DNA from: Bagarius yarrelli
Taxonomy: Eukaryota > Chordata > Actinopteri > Siluriformes > Sisoridae
Direction: 5' to 3'
Length of the DNA stretch: 64,000 bases
Assembly: GCA_005784505.1 (NCBI GenBank)
Contig: VCAZ01000014.1
Span: forward strand, 1,767,241 to 1,831,240
Below the pieces are notes generated by a model. It was not told the origin of the DNA. It saw nothing but the letters and a program-made list of their open reading frames with translations, and searched no databases. Position 1 is the first letter of the stretch. Each line of letters opens with the position of its first letter. The position numbers and the translations under genes are program-made. Positions 20,401-30,659 of the stretch are shown here, piece by piece.

Positions 20401-23400
20401 CAGTGTTTTGGGACGCTGTCTTTTGGAGAGTCTTTGAGGCCTGATCTTAAGGCCGTCTTCCTTATCTTCTTCATCCTCGTCTTTTTTATCGTTTTCTTTC
20501 TCAAGCAGCACATCCACATAGATGAATTTGAAATTTCCGACTTTATTGTTCAGCATGCCCGTCCATATTCCCATCGGATGTTTGCTTATGATATTGATTA
20601 TATCACCGACCTGAAAGAAACGCAAACATGTTTACCGTCAAAGATTTTGTTTAGATACCGTGTAAACATTGTTTGTTTTTTTTTCAGTTACGGGTCACAT
20701 GATAATGGCAAAGTACATAAAGCAGACAACAGGCCGACCTTGAGCTTAAGTGAGTCCATGTCGTAAGGACTGGGGACAAAGTCTGTGTGTACTCGAGCTC
20801 GTCCACAAAACGACCCCGTGTAGGACACGTCCTCGCTCAACCCCAGGCTGTCTCGGTTACTGGACGCGTCCAAGCTGCTGGTTAAGACGCCTAACACAGT
20901 GAGAAAGAATGACAGTATGACTGAATTGTTATTCTCTTCTGATTTTCAATCCGTTTTTTTTTTTAGATGTTTGTGCACTTACTGGAAGAGCTTTGTCCAC
21001 TGGAGAGACTCGATAAGGAGTTACTCGAGTTGTTTGGAGTTTTGCCCATCTGAGAACTGCTTTCTGTAGCGCCTTCTGTTTCTCTGTCTGTGTCGTCACC
21101 CTGCGGTATTAATGAAACAGTTAGAGGAGAACAGGAAGTAAAATACAGTTTTAGAACAAAAAAAATAGGAAGTTGTAGATTAAACTGTTGAACTGCTTAT
21201 TGGAAGATCAGTGGTTTTAGTTTCCACCACCACCAAGCTGTCAATTCTGGGGCCCTGACTGATAAATGTTGCTGTGAAAAGTTGCTGTAAAAGTTGCTGT
21301 GACCAAATGACAGAAATGTAAATGAATTGAAAAAATCATGGTCGTCTTCGAAGATAATTGATTAGGGTTATATTTAAAAAATAAATCATTAGACGTACCA
21401 ATAATTCAGCAATGATGCATCCTGAAACTTTATAACTCTTAGCAAAGATTGTTTAAAATCGTTTTGCAGCATTTTTTGGCTTTTTTTGCATTAAAAAAAA
21501 AGAGTTTTTGCATTAAAAACACAACTGATCAGATTACAGTAGAGTAACAATACACATCAGGGGCGGGTCTGGACCCGTTTTTGGGGGCTTTTGTATTTAT
21601 TTTTACATCAGTCTGCTGCATGTCAGCTGGAGACGGGATGTCGAGAATGTCAAGAAAATTACTTGCTGTAGGTTATAGAGGATATTTTCTAAATAATTTT
21701 TAAATAAATTGTTTAGTTTGCATTAATGTGTACAGAAAGTTCACATTTTAAAGTATCTATTTAAATAGGGAGCCCAGCACATGACAGGGTAAAAAAATGT
21801 GAGAGAGAACGAATTCTCCAGTTCCGCAATCAAGTTTTTTTGTTGACTGTAATAATAAGTAGCTAAATTTTTTTTAGCTAACTGTAATAACTGGATTCAT
21901 TCATTCATTCATCCTCATTCATCCGCTTTATTCCCTAATTCAGGGTCACAGGGATCTGCTGGAGTTTATCCCAGCCGTCACTGAAAGGGTGAAAGGCAGG
22001 ACGGGGGACACCCTGGACAGGTGACCAGTCCATCACAGGGACACACACACACTGACACTCACACACACACACTCACACACACACACACACTCCTATGGGC
22101 AATTTAGAATCACCAATCAATCTAACATACAAAACATGTTTTTGGAATGTAGGAGGAAACCGGAGAACCCGGAGTAAACACATACAAGCACAGGGAGAAC
22201 ATGTAAACTCCACACAGAAAGACCCCTGCAGTGTAATTGAACCCGGAACCTTCTTACTGTGAGGGAACAGTGGCAAGCACTAAGCCACGGTGCTGCCCTG
22301 AAATACTGTATGATGATAATAATGAGATGTCAGGTTTAGGTGTTAACCTGATAACCTGGAAGATCAGGGTTCAATTCCCAGCACCACCACTGCTGGGCCC
22401 CTGAGCAAGGCCCTTAACCCCTAATTGGTTGCTCTGGAAATAATAATGTAAATGTAAATATTAAAAAAATAATAAAATTTCATTAAGGAACCGAATTAAA
22501 GTTGCACAAATACACTATAATGATAGTTCCAACCAATAAACGGTGTGTGTGTGTGTGTGTGTGTGTGTGCCTGGAACATTCAAATCAAGTCTTCTTTTTA
22601 ATCTCTATTAAAATTTCCATTTGAGGATATATTTTTATAGTAATTACTGATCACATCTATGAGAACTACAAAACTTTTATCAACACATCAGGGATGTGGA
22701 AATTTTAGTCGAAATTCATTACGTGAGTCAAAACCACAGATCCAGGAAGTTGAGCACGTCCTCTGACATCACGGAAATGGTCGCTGTCATTTTCCCGGTG
22801 TTTCAATCTCATGGGTGCTTCTCTGTGACTCACCGTGTCCTCAGAATACGACTTGACCGGCTTCTTTCTTAGTCTCATAGTCAACGCGATGGCCTTCATC
22901 TTTTTCCCCAAACTGGGCTGCTTGTCTTTTCTCTCCACCCCTGACTCGCCCTCGGTCTGCTTCAAATGCAAGGCATAATAAATAATGACATCTATATACA
23001 GGCTTCAACTGCAGCCAAGTGCTGAGTAAGCTCAGGGCTCGGAAAACAACATTTCACTTAATCATGCAGGGCAAAGAATAGCAGTGCGTAGCGCCCTAAA
23101 TTTAACATCTCAATAGCTTCCCACACAAAAAAAGCACTAATAGTCGAGTTATTTATCAAAGTGTAAATAAAAAATACTTCATACCAGACATGTTTCATCC
23201 TCTTCCAGCTTGGCAGGGTTGGAGTTAGATGGATACCGAAGACTGTCAAATTTTCCAAAACTGGTGGATCTCTGCACAAAGTGTAAAAAGTTTTAGGTTA
23301 AACATATTGACCACAGACACGCTTATAAATTAAATAAATTTATAAATAAAATAAAAATAAATACATTTCCAGATGTTAGTTATGTTTTTGAAGACTCTTC

Positions 23401-24359
23401 GCTTTATATTTACATTTACAGCATTTGGCAACCTCATCCAGAGCAACTTACATTTATCTCAGTTTTACAACTGAGCAATTAGGGGTTAAGGGCCTTGCTC
23501 AGGGGCCCAACACTGGTAGCTTGGTGGAGCTTCAGTCTGACTAACATTCATTCATTAATATTCTATACCCGCTTATTCCCTAATTCGGGTTCACAGGGAT
23601 CTGCTGGAGTCTATCCCAGCCGTCTCTGAAAGGGTGAAAGGTAGGAGAGGGACACCCTGGACAGGTCGCCAGTCCAGTCCATCACAGGGCCACACACACA
23701 CTCACACTGCGACTTACATTATTCCCTGTTATACAACTGAGGAATTAAGTATTAAGGGCTTTGCTCAGGGTCCCAGCAGTGGTGGCTTGGTGGTGCTGGA
23801 AATCGAAACCCGGGTTTCTCATGGTATCAATTCATCACCTTAGACACCGCGCTACCAACTTCCCCTTGCTTAAATGATTCTATTTAAAAATAATTCACCC
23901 TCAACAACAGATTCATTGACACTGATTTTTCAAGTCTTTCCAGGATAAAATACACATCCTAAACGATTTTTTTTTAATTGACGAGACATTTTACATTTTA
24001 GCAAGTAACCACATCAGAAAAAAAAAGAAAAAACGATATTCTTGGGCCCGATGATCGCTGCTTGCTGTTTAAATGTCATTGGATTCAGTAAACATGTGAT
24101 CAGAAAAGAAAATGATTTAGAAGCATTTAACGAGATTTTAAAGTTGCCAAGCTTTTTATTAAATTCATTAATATCGATGTAAGTGTTGGAAATAGTTTAA
24201 CAAGAACATTGATTAAAGATTTATCTTTATATATCACATATAAATAGTGTTATAGAATATACTTAACAATTATTTATAAGACCAATAATAAATCCTGAGT
24301 CTTACCTTCGGCTTGTTTTTAGCTTTATCGGAGACATTAGAAGCTGCCCTTTGAAGCAT
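14350..24359 (-). CDS. samsn1: SAM domain, SH3 domain and nuclear localization signals 1 (SAMSN1)
   Basis: Eight coding exons: 24306-24359, 23185-23271, 22834-22956, 20983-21100, 20739-20890, 20371-20610, 18770-18920 and 14350-14483. Splice sites are GT-AG, phases agree, total 1059 bases (352 aa; human 373 as I recall). SLY-family N-terminus MLQRAASNVSDKAK and phospho-motif RSTSFGKFD (19-27). Basic nuclear-localization-like LGKKMKAIALTMRLRKK (63-79). Ser-rich linker. SH3 domain about 160-217 (RVHTDFVPSPYD, GDIINIISKHPMGIWTGML, NKVGNFKFIYVDV). Acidic insert EKENDKKDEDEEDKEDG. SAM domain about 245-308. C-terminal CPRDSGCF as in mammals. SAMSN1 (HACS1/SLY2) is an adaptor that restrains B-cell signalling. 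The ATG has G at -3. Identification is secure. Confidence 0.96.
14597..14620. repeat. (GT)12 microsatellite
   Basis: Plain GT run in samsn1 intron 7. Confidence 0.9.
14636..14925 (+). mobile_element. tRNA-headed SINE, family B
   Basis: A doubled tRNA-like head (GATCAGAAAGACCCGGGTTCAAG and GATCTGAAGACCAGGGTTTAAA), then ACCCTTAACCCTTCCTACTCC, GCTGTATCATAGCTGACCC and an end AATAAATTTTACTGTGCTGT...GACAAATAAAGAC. It lies in samsn1 intron 7. Other copies: 33893-34150, 42682-42872, 46155-46395 and 58850-59150. Confidence 0.8.
15380..15432. repeat. Two tandem copies of a 26-bp unit
   Basis: ACAGTAGACGGGTAAATGTAG repeats twice in an otherwise unrecognised stretch of samsn1 intron 7. Confidence 0.8.
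15674..15695. repeat. (GT)11 microsatellite
   Basis: GT run in samsn1 intron 7. Confidence 0.85.
15790..16641 (+). mobile_element. hAT-like transposon remnant with BED-finger-like exon
   Basis: The right end, reverse complemented, reads CAGAGATGGCGAAAGTACAC...CTTTACTTAAGTGG, a hAT-type terminus. Inside, from the ATG at 16132, lies MASVDDDTEGGVSDVTMTEN...HSWYIREI. Then come frameshifted pieces KKDSWRMFCKLWQGK and SLSNLRKYI before a GTAAAT donor-like site. They resemble the zinc-finger BED exon of hAT transposase-derived genes. It has stops and frameshifts, so it is dead. The left end was not found. Confidence 0.6.
16690..16772 (-). mobile_element. Mermaid-like SINE fragment
   Basis: Tail part only: (ATTC)n, ATCCGCTTAATAACTAATTT, GGGGTCACAGGGATTTG, GGAGTCTATCCCAGCCGTCT. 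Confidence 0.75.
17197..17268 (+). pseudogene. tRNA-Thr(CGU) pseudogene
   Basis: From GGCCAAGTGGTAACGCGTC through TCTCGTAAACCG, GATCGCGGGTTCGAACCC to CCGTGCC it follows a vertebrate tRNA-Thr with CGT anticodon, including the B box GGTTCGAACCC. The 5' acceptor strand (CTGTGTG) pairs with CCGTGCC at only one position, and two anticodon-stem pairs are lost. It is therefore a pseudogene or retro-copy. It lies in samsn1 intron 7 on the opposite strand, just before a SINE head. Confidence 0.75.
17291..17384 (+). mobile_element. SINE family B head fragment
   Basis: GGGGCAGTGGTGGCTCAAATGG, GTTGATTGGAAGACC and CTGGGTTCAAGCC, then CCACTGTTGGGTC. The body is missing. Confidence 0.75.
17743..18056 (+). 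mobile_element. Mermaid-like SINE (forward), near complete
   Basis: Forward orientation: CATGTTCTCCCTGTGCTTGC, CCTGTCCAGGGTGTCCC, CAGAGACGGCTGGGATAGAC and a GAATGAATGAATG tail. It is the only long forward copy; the tRNA head is partly lost. It lies in samsn1 intron 7. Confidence 0.8.
18770..18920 (-). CDS. samsn1: samsn1 coding exon 7
   Basis: 151 bases, residues 259-308. Core of the SAM domain: ASTLLLNGYQSVDDLKHL, KEKHLIELNITDPEHRHKLL. Acceptor TGGCAG, donor GTGAGT, one base left over. Confidence 0.93.
19825..19866. repeat. (CTC)n/(ATC)n trinucleotide tract
   Basis: CCTCCTCTTCTTCCTCC runs into CATCATCATC within samsn1 intron 6. Confidence 0.85.
19959..20118 (-). mobile_element. SINE family A (reverse)
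   Basis: TTATTTGGCAGACGACTTAC, GGGGTTAAGGGCCTTGCTTAG and a decayed head ACCTTAACCATGAGCCACC, in samsn1 intron 6. A TTTAGCATCTGCTGGAA triplet repeat follows at 20128-20181. Confidence 0.8.
20371..20610 (-). CDS. samsn1: samsn1 coding exon 6
   Basis: 240 bases, residues 179-258. Most of the SH3 domain, an acidic linker and the start of the SAM domain (TLLELLERLHLE). Acceptor TTTCAG, donor GTAAAC. Confidence 0.95.
20739..20890 (-). CDS. samsn1: samsn1 coding exon 5
   Basis: 152 bases, residues 128-178. Contains ASSNRDSLGL, CGRARVHTDFVPSPYD and MDSLKLK, the start of the SH3 fold. The donor GTCGGC is weak, with no consensus beyond GT. Confidence 0.92.
20983..21100 (-). CDS. samsn1: samsn1 coding exon 4
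   Basis: 118 bases, residues 89-127 plus one base. Ser/Thr-rich (SNSLSSLSSGQSSS), equivalent to the human DSLYSGQSSSS region. Acceptor CCGCAG, donor GTAAGT. Confidence 0.9.
21895..22295 (-). mobile_element. Mermaid-like SINE (reverse) with internal (CA)n
   Basis: Near-complete copy from the (ATTC)n tail to the tRNA-like head (CACTAAGCCACGGTGCTGCC). A (CA)n expansion lies at 22041-22090. In samsn1 intron 3. Confidence 0.85.
22338..22460 (+). mobile_element. SINE family A fragment (forward)
   Basis: AACCTGGAAGATCAGGGTTC, CCCAGCACCACC, GGGCCCCTGAGCAAGGCCC, then AATGTAAATGTAAAT. Confidence 0.75.
22540..22569. repeat. (GT)15 microsatellite
   Basis: Plain GT run in samsn1 intron 3. Confidence 0.9.
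22834..22956 (-). CDS. samsn1: samsn1 coding exon 3
   Basis: 123 bases, residues 48-88, with the basic nuclear-localization-like cluster and KSYSEDT at the end. Donor GTGAGT. The acceptor is weak (GAAGCAG); use of the preceding AAG would add one Gln in frame. Confidence 0.88.
23185..23271 (-). CDS. samsn1: samsn1 coding exon 2
   Basis: 87 bases, residues 19-47. It begins RSTSFGKFDSLRYP, the conserved Ser/Phe motif of SLY proteins, and ends EEDETCL. Acceptor TGCAG, donor GTATGA. It lies in a different frame from the longer open frame at 23058-23279. Confidence 0.9.
23407..23532 (-). mobile_element. SINE family A (reverse), truncated
   Basis: ACATTTACAGCATTTGGCA through GCCCAACACTGGTAGCTTGG. 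The head is missing. In samsn1 intron 1. Confidence 0.8.
23545..23703 (-). mobile_element. Mermaid-like SINE (reverse), truncated
   Basis: Tail half of the element up to the CACACACACTC run, where it passes straight into another SINE. Confidence 0.8.
23706..23866 (-). mobile_element. SINE family A (reverse)
   Basis: GCGACTTACATTATTCC to ACACCGCGCTACCAACTTCC, with a B-box-like segment in reverse. Together with the two preceding copies it makes a three-SINE cluster in samsn1 intron 1. Confidence 0.75.
24306..24359 (-). CDS. samsn1: samsn1 coding exon 1
   Basis: 54 bases, MLQRAASNVSDKAKNKPK, then donor GTAAG, phase 0. Closely follows the human start MLKRKPSNVSEKEK. Confidence 0.9.
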
Positions 24360-24454
24360 GACTTTAATTAATCTTCTATTATCTTAGAAATTATTATTTT
24401 TTTTTAGTCAATTCCAGCCTGTGTGTTTGACCTTTAAATCTAAAATGCTAACTG

Positions 24455-24500
24455 CAGCGCTTCCTCTGATGAGTCTTATTTTTCTGACTTCCTCAGATCG
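24455..24500 (-). promoter_or_regulatory. samsn1 upstream region with two ETS/PU.1-like sites
   Basis: On the coding strand, AGAGGAAGC (24459-24467) and GAGGAAGT (24487-24494) lie about 100 and 135 bp upstream of the ATG. The second is a good PU.1 core. This fits the known blood-cell expression of SAMSN1, but occupancy is inferred. Confidence 0.4.
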
Positions 24501-25710
24501 AACAGGATGTGGCACAACATGCGTTCTGTCTGTTATTATCAAAGCAGTTTCTGGGTTGGGGTGGGGGTGGTGGGGGGGTGGAAGTGTTGGATATTAATGC
24601 TTATGTCTACATTTGTGGTTTGGTTGATAGCCACTTTCCAGTCATTTCAAGGAACTTACACGAAGCAGGTTCACACAGACAAAGACGGCTAATACATTTC
24701 ACCGAAAATGACACCTGGGAGAAGAACGAATATCATCCAATCCGAAGAGATGATTAGCGATCCAGATGTTTTATGTTTGATAAAGTTTATGTGCCGGATT
24801 GATTTAGGAACTGAAAGTTAAAGAAAAAAAAAAAAAAGAGAAAAAGAAAAAGTGTCTTTTGCCCAAGTTGCGAAATCTGGTCTGTTTTTTAGGGGAAGTA
24901 TCAGCTAGCACATAGATACAGGAACATCATTTTACTGGAAGTTACTTCTCATATTTCTCAACCCGAGTGCGTTTTTTATTCTAGCACTACTGACAGATTT
25001 AGTACAATATCGGTTTATTATCTGTGTGTGTGTGTGTGTGTGTGTGTGTTTAACTGAATCTATAATCTGTCTTTCGGTGATTTGTACTAAATTATTTCCT
25101 CTTTTTTCCAGACATTTTCATGTCATAATATCTATTAAAGATATTATCAAAACTTGCCTGGACCCCTGCAGTGACTGTAATGTCTTCATATCCGACTCTT
25201 ATTTAAATAATCCACAAGAGATCGAGCTGATTCCTTTCTCCACTCCTGCAAAGCTGCTTCTTTTTCTGATGAGACTGCACAGAGATCTCCTAAATAATTC
25301 ATCTTCTTTGTGCCCCCCCCCGCCCCCCATCACTGGCTCGACCCACTTCTACTTCTAGGATATCTATATTCTATCCAGAAATCGGCTGAGATCAGGAATT
25401 ATTTAATATACACTAGTCAACATTTCAGGTGGATCAAAACCTTTCATCAAAATGATCCTCAAATCAAAACAATACTATGTTCCTCAGATACCTATATATA
25501 CATAATTATATATATATATATATTATAGTATATGTATAGTTACATATATAAAATCTCACCAAACTTTAACACTGCTGTTAGATTCTTAGGGTTTGTAGTG
25601 TTCGTTCATTCTATCTATCTGTAAACTTTGCTGCTTTCTTCCTTCCTACCACCTAATTATGTTTTCTTCTCTACTTTATTCCTTTCTAAATCCTTTTTCC
25701 TTCCTTTCCT
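24500..25710. other. Upstream flank of samsn1, no gene seen
   Basis: Holds a G-rich stretch (24554-24580), (GT)14 at 25023-25050 and an alternating TA tract at 25495-25530. Otherwise it looks unique. Short open frames here have no recognisable product. Confidence 0.5.
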
Positions 25711-25711
25711 T

Positions 25712-25882
25712 CTTTACATTTACAGCATTTGGCAGACATCCTTATCCAGAGTGACTTACATTTATACAACTGAGCAATTGGGGGTTAAGGGCCTTGCTCA
25801 GGGGCCCAAGAGTTGTGGCTTGGAATTGAACCCACAATCTTCAGGTTGGTAGTCCAACACCTTCACCATGAGCCACCACTTT
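25712..25882 (-). mobile_element. SINE family A (reverse)
   Basis: ACATTTACAGCATTTGGCAG to ACACCTTCACCATGAGCCACC. Confidence 0.85.
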
Positions 25883-25969
25883 CCTTCCTTCCTTCTTTCC
25901 TTCCCTCTATCCTTCCTCCCTTTATTTCTAAATATCCTTCCTTCCATTCCTTCCTTCCTAAATACTTTT

Positions 25970-26029
<60 letters not shown>

Positions 26030-26031
26030 TC
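25883..26031. repeat. (CCTT)n then (CTTT)n tract
   Basis: The pyrimidine-rich tract starts directly at the SINE head end and finishes with a perfect (CTTT)15 run. Confidence 0.9.
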
Positions 26032-26732
26032 AAAAGAATGGCACATGTTTCATTTTCACATGTTTCATGTTTTTATTTTTTCCCTCATTTCTGACTCAAG
26101 CTGGCATGTGGTGTGTGCCAAAAATACCAACAGAGAAGCCAGAACTGATTCAGGAAGTGATTCTGAGGCAGAGCCCAACAGGAATGAGTTGGATGTGCTC
26201 TTTATGTAAATTCAATTCTTTATGTAAATTCTATCATTTACAGTAAACCTCTTTTACACATGCCACATGATCTAATTCCTTTCTATAACTATAGAGCGTC
26301 TGCGCTTAAACACCGTAAGATCCTGTAAAGAGGCAGGGTTGTCATCAGTCTGCAAAATACACCAGTGTCGATTATTATTCCGAAATTTGTTCTGCACATT
26401 TAGCATTTTGGGTAGTGCAGTTAAAAAAAACAAGTTCTGAATATACAGATTTCTCTGCGACGATGATTCGCATGAGATACATAGACCCGCGGGTCCAGTT
26501 AGGATTAAAAGAGGTTTTGCCTATTACAGGTTTTTTCATTCCAGTGGTATTTCCCCCACACGGATACCGTAAAGGGTCCCTGCTACAATGCCGAAATTGT
26601 TCAGGAACCATTTGAGGAACAAGATGTTGACTGGGCTACCAAATTTCCCAGATCTTGCAAGATCTAAAGTTTATCAGATTATAATCTTAAAAGATTAGAA
26701 CACTTAAGATCAAAGAAACAAACATTTTCATT

Positions 26733-26930
<198 letters not shown>

Positions 26931-27523
26931 TTCCCCTGTAGATCTCGATGCTTTATATAAAGCTTATATGAAAGGGGACACTCAGAGATGTCTTTTTTTT
27001 GAGTAATTTTGTTTTCTCTTTTGGTTTTTCCCACACCGATCTTTCTGTTTTCACAGTAACTGGTGATTTTTAGCCATTTATTTGTTTTATACTGATTGGA
27101 CATCAGTTAAGCACATGCTTAATATTTTACCATATTTTCTTCTGTCTGTCTTCTCAGTCATGTTGATCAAAAGGAGTTTGTGGGTGACTGCAACCCACCA
27201 GCCCACCAGCCCACCAGCGCACCAGATCAGTCAGTGGTTCAGTGGGTGGGGATTTTCCCCTCACTGCAGAAAGTTTTTATTAGACAGCATGTAGGTATAA
27301 AGGCTTATTTAAGTGTTAACCAATTAAAGCCCTTTATTTATATTTCAATAATTAAATCACAAAATATTCAGTGAATAAATTTATTAGATATTTATAGAAA
27401 TATGCAGATACTTTTTCCAGATTATTTGGACTGTAGTTACTGACAGTCTGAAATATTCCACAGAATCTGAACACATGGAGACAGAAATTACCCCCTGAAT
27501 TATTTTAGGTATTTTTGGAAGCT

Positions 27524-27620
27524 GGGTGCCTGTGGGTGTCTGTGGGTTTCTGTGGGTGTCTGTGGGTGTCTGTGGGTGTCTGTGGGTGACTGTGGGTGTC
27601 TGTGGGTTTCTGTGGGTTTT
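27524..27620. repeat. Tandem TGTGGGTGTC decamer array
   Basis: About nine copies of a 10-bp unit, with TGTGGGTTTC and TGTGGGTGAC variants. Confidence 0.9.
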
Positions 27621-27864
27621 GTTGTTGGTAAATTTAAGTGTGTTTTTTAGGATACAAGTCAAGATTTTTTTTATTTTCTACACAGCTGTCAAATTATTTT
27701 CTACCCATTTTTCTTCATTCAATTGTCTCTAATGTCTCTTTCTTTCCTGTGCATCTTTCTTTCTTTCTTCCTATTTTATCGCTGACCTTTTCTTTTCTTT
27801 TTTTCTTATTCACCTTTCGTTATTTCTGTCTTTTTTTATTTTTAATTTTTATTCTGTTCACCTT

Positions 27865-28245
27865 TCTGAGTGAGAGAGAGAATGAGAGAGAGAGAGACAG
27901 TGAGAGGGGGAGTTCGAGTAAGAGAGGGAGTAAGAGGTAAACAAAGAGAGAGATAAAGGGAGAAAAAGAGCAAGTGAGAGTGAGAGAGTGGGGGAGTGTG
28001 ACTGAGAGAGGGTAAGAGAGCGAGAGAGAGGGAGTGTGAGTGAGTAAGAGAGCGAAAGAAAGGGAAAGAAAGAGAGAGACAGAGTTGGAGCGAGAGAAAA
28101 AAAGAGAGACAGAGAGAAAGACAGAAGGAGAGAGGGAGTGAAAGAGACGAAGAGAGAGAGCAGGAGTGGGAGAAAGATTGGAAGAGAGAGAGAGAGAGAT
28201 AAAGAGAGAGGAGAGGAAGAGAGAGAGAGAGAGGAAGGGAGAGAA
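27865..28245. repeat. Imperfect GAGA purine tract
   Basis: Almost pure A/G on the plus strand for about 380 bp. Confidence 0.9.
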
Positions 28246-29700
28246 TAAATTAATTAAAAGATAAACTGTTGCTTTTCTCTTTAAAATATTTCAAACTAAT
28301 AGAACTTAAAATGAAAAATTTGGGTAGCGTGAATTTATTATAATTACTGCTTTTACTTTTCAAGTATTTAAAAATAATAAAATATTATTATTTGTTGATT
28401 TTGGTCAAGTAAATGTCTTAACATGGTTTATAGAGGTGTTTGGAGACACAACAGTTGAAACCATCTGTTAAAGAACTCAGTCAGTTGAAGAACTAAAAGA
28501 CGGAAGTCCAGCAGCGGTCCAGAGCAGAGAGGAAGTTAAAGCGTGAGTGGGACCCTCCTCCGGATAAGCAGCAGAAAATGGATGGATAGATGGAAAGGTG
28601 GAGGTATTTGTTCTGTCATTAGTGTACACATTTTTTTTTTTTAGAAAGAAGCCAGTTCAGGTGATCGGGTGAATTGATATGATTACTGCCAGGACTGCAC
28701 TGAGAGGAAAAAAAACAGATTTTTCTCACCTTTTTCTCGCGTTTTCTCTCCATCTCTCCTTCTGACTATTTTGCCAGATACACGCTAACGCTGCAGGCTG
28801 GCACAAAGCCCAAACTGGAAGTTGTTTAAAAACATGATTGGGTCAGCCCAACGTCAATTAAGTAAAAAAAAACCAATAATCTGCTGATTAACTGTCTCAT
28901 GGGACGGTCTATCATTTTTGACAAATATACTGGCACAAAGACCCCAGTGCTGTCCATTAATCAAGCCGCAAAGAAATACGCTGATAAAAGTTTTATGGGC
29001 TGATAAAAAAACAAAACCTTATAAGATGTATCGGCCCAAAAAGTATGTTGGCCCAGCAGGAACATTCACAGTCCATCTGTCCCCTGATTAGTGCGAGAGA
29101 AATCTGCGACAGTAAGTGTCTATACACACCTGGTCACTTCATGTGTATTTTTTCTGATAGGACAGCCGGTTCCTTTTACACCTAAATGCGTCCCAGCGTT
29201 ACAAATATCAATCTGACCTTTTTATTCCAGCGCAAAACACAAATACGTATTTCCGCTGATCTGAAATGGCGGCCACAGATATTTTTCTCTATTTGGGTTG
29301 GCGAATGCTTAAACACCAAAAGGCAACGATTATTACAGTATCTGCAGCGTGTTTGCTGTGGAGTATTAAACTTTAAAACCCAGTAAGAGACCTGGATGAG
29401 ACCTGGACATTATAACAGTACTGGTGTAACGTTCTCAGCTCCAGTCCACAGGAGGGCGCCCTCACCTGAGTATTAGCGATTCACTTCCGCTGTCATTCCA
29501 TAGCAACGTCTGATTCACATGTTTCATATAAGCTAATCTTAAAAAAAGGAAACACGTGTAAATGTTGATGTGATGACATCTTTTGTGAGTTACTTGATAA
29601 ACTGCATTTTTAACATTATATAAACTTATTAAAAGGATAAAAATCATGATTTGACCTCTTTAATAATTAGGTGTGATTGTTAGTGTGTTACTGTTTATTT
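28246..29700. other. Intergenic, no gene seen
   Basis: A repeat end with AGAAAATGGATGGATAGATGG lies at 28515-28605. The rest looks unique. The open frame at 29186-29386 has no family features. Confidence 0.45.
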
Positions 29701-29701
29701 A

Positions 29702-29834
29702 TCATTTATTCATCTGTTATACCCGCTTATTCCCTTTTTCGGGGTCACAGGGATCTGCTGGAGTTTATCCAAGCCGTCTCTAAAAGAATGAAAGGCAGGA
29801 GAGGGACACCCTGGACAGGTCGCCAGACCATCAC

Positions 29835-29872
<38 letters not shown>

Positions 29873-30355
29873 CTATGGGCAATTTAGAATCAGAATCAAT
29901 CTAACATACCTGTTTTTGGACTGTGGGAGAGGAAACCGGAGAACCCGGAGAGAACCCACGCAAGCACGAGGAGAACATGCAAACTCCACACAGAAAGGTT
30001 CCGAAAAAAAAAAGAATTTAACAATTTAACAGATTTAAGAAGTAAAAAAATGAACAATAAGATATAAATAAATAAACAAACTATTGGTATATTTGCAAAT
30101 GGAGTGGAAATAAAAAAAGGAATAAGGTGAAAGTCAGTATAAATGAATAAATAAATAAATAAATGGCATATGAATAAGTGTCCTTGCAGGTGTGATATGT
30201 AATGAACTGCTATATAAAAGGTACAATATAATATAATATAATACATATTATATTATATTATATTATATTATATATAATTCAGAAATTCAGAAATCGAACC
30301 TGGGACCTTTTTGCTGTGAGGCAACAGTGCTAACCACTAAGCACAGTGCTGCCCC
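29702..30355 (-). mobile_element. Mermaid-like SINE (reverse) split by a 280-bp insertion
   Basis: 29702-29999 carries the tail and body up to ACACAGAAAGGTTCC. The missing head resumes at 30288 with AAATCGAACCTGGGACC and ends CACAGTGCTGCCCC at 30355. The intervening 30001-30280 is one arm of an inverted repeat plus (ATATT)n. Confidence 0.8.
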
Positions 30356-30617
30356 TATTAGATAATATATTATATTATATTAAATTATATTAAATTCTAT
30401 TATTATTTTATATTATGTTATATTTTTATAACAGTTTATTACATTACACATCTGCAAGGACACTTATTCATATGCTATTTATTCATTCTTACTGACTTTC
30501 ACCTTACCTTATTACTTTCTTTATTTCATTTGCAAATATACCAATAGTTTGTTTATTTATTTATATCTATTTATTTATTTTTTTTTACTTCTTAAATCTG
30601 TTAAATTCTTAAATTCT

Positions 30618-30655
<38 letters not shown>
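30001..30655. repeat. Large imperfect inverted repeat (arms about 240 bp)
   Basis: Left arm 30001-30245 and right arm 30412-30655 are reverse complements. Shared landmarks are GATATAAATAAATAAACAAA, CTATTGGTATATTTGCAAAT and GAATAAGTGTCCTTGCAG. The spacer holds (ATATT)n and the SINE head. The right arm ends in about 42 T. Confidence 0.9.
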
Positions 30656-30656
<1 letters not shown>

Positions 30657-30659
30657 TAC

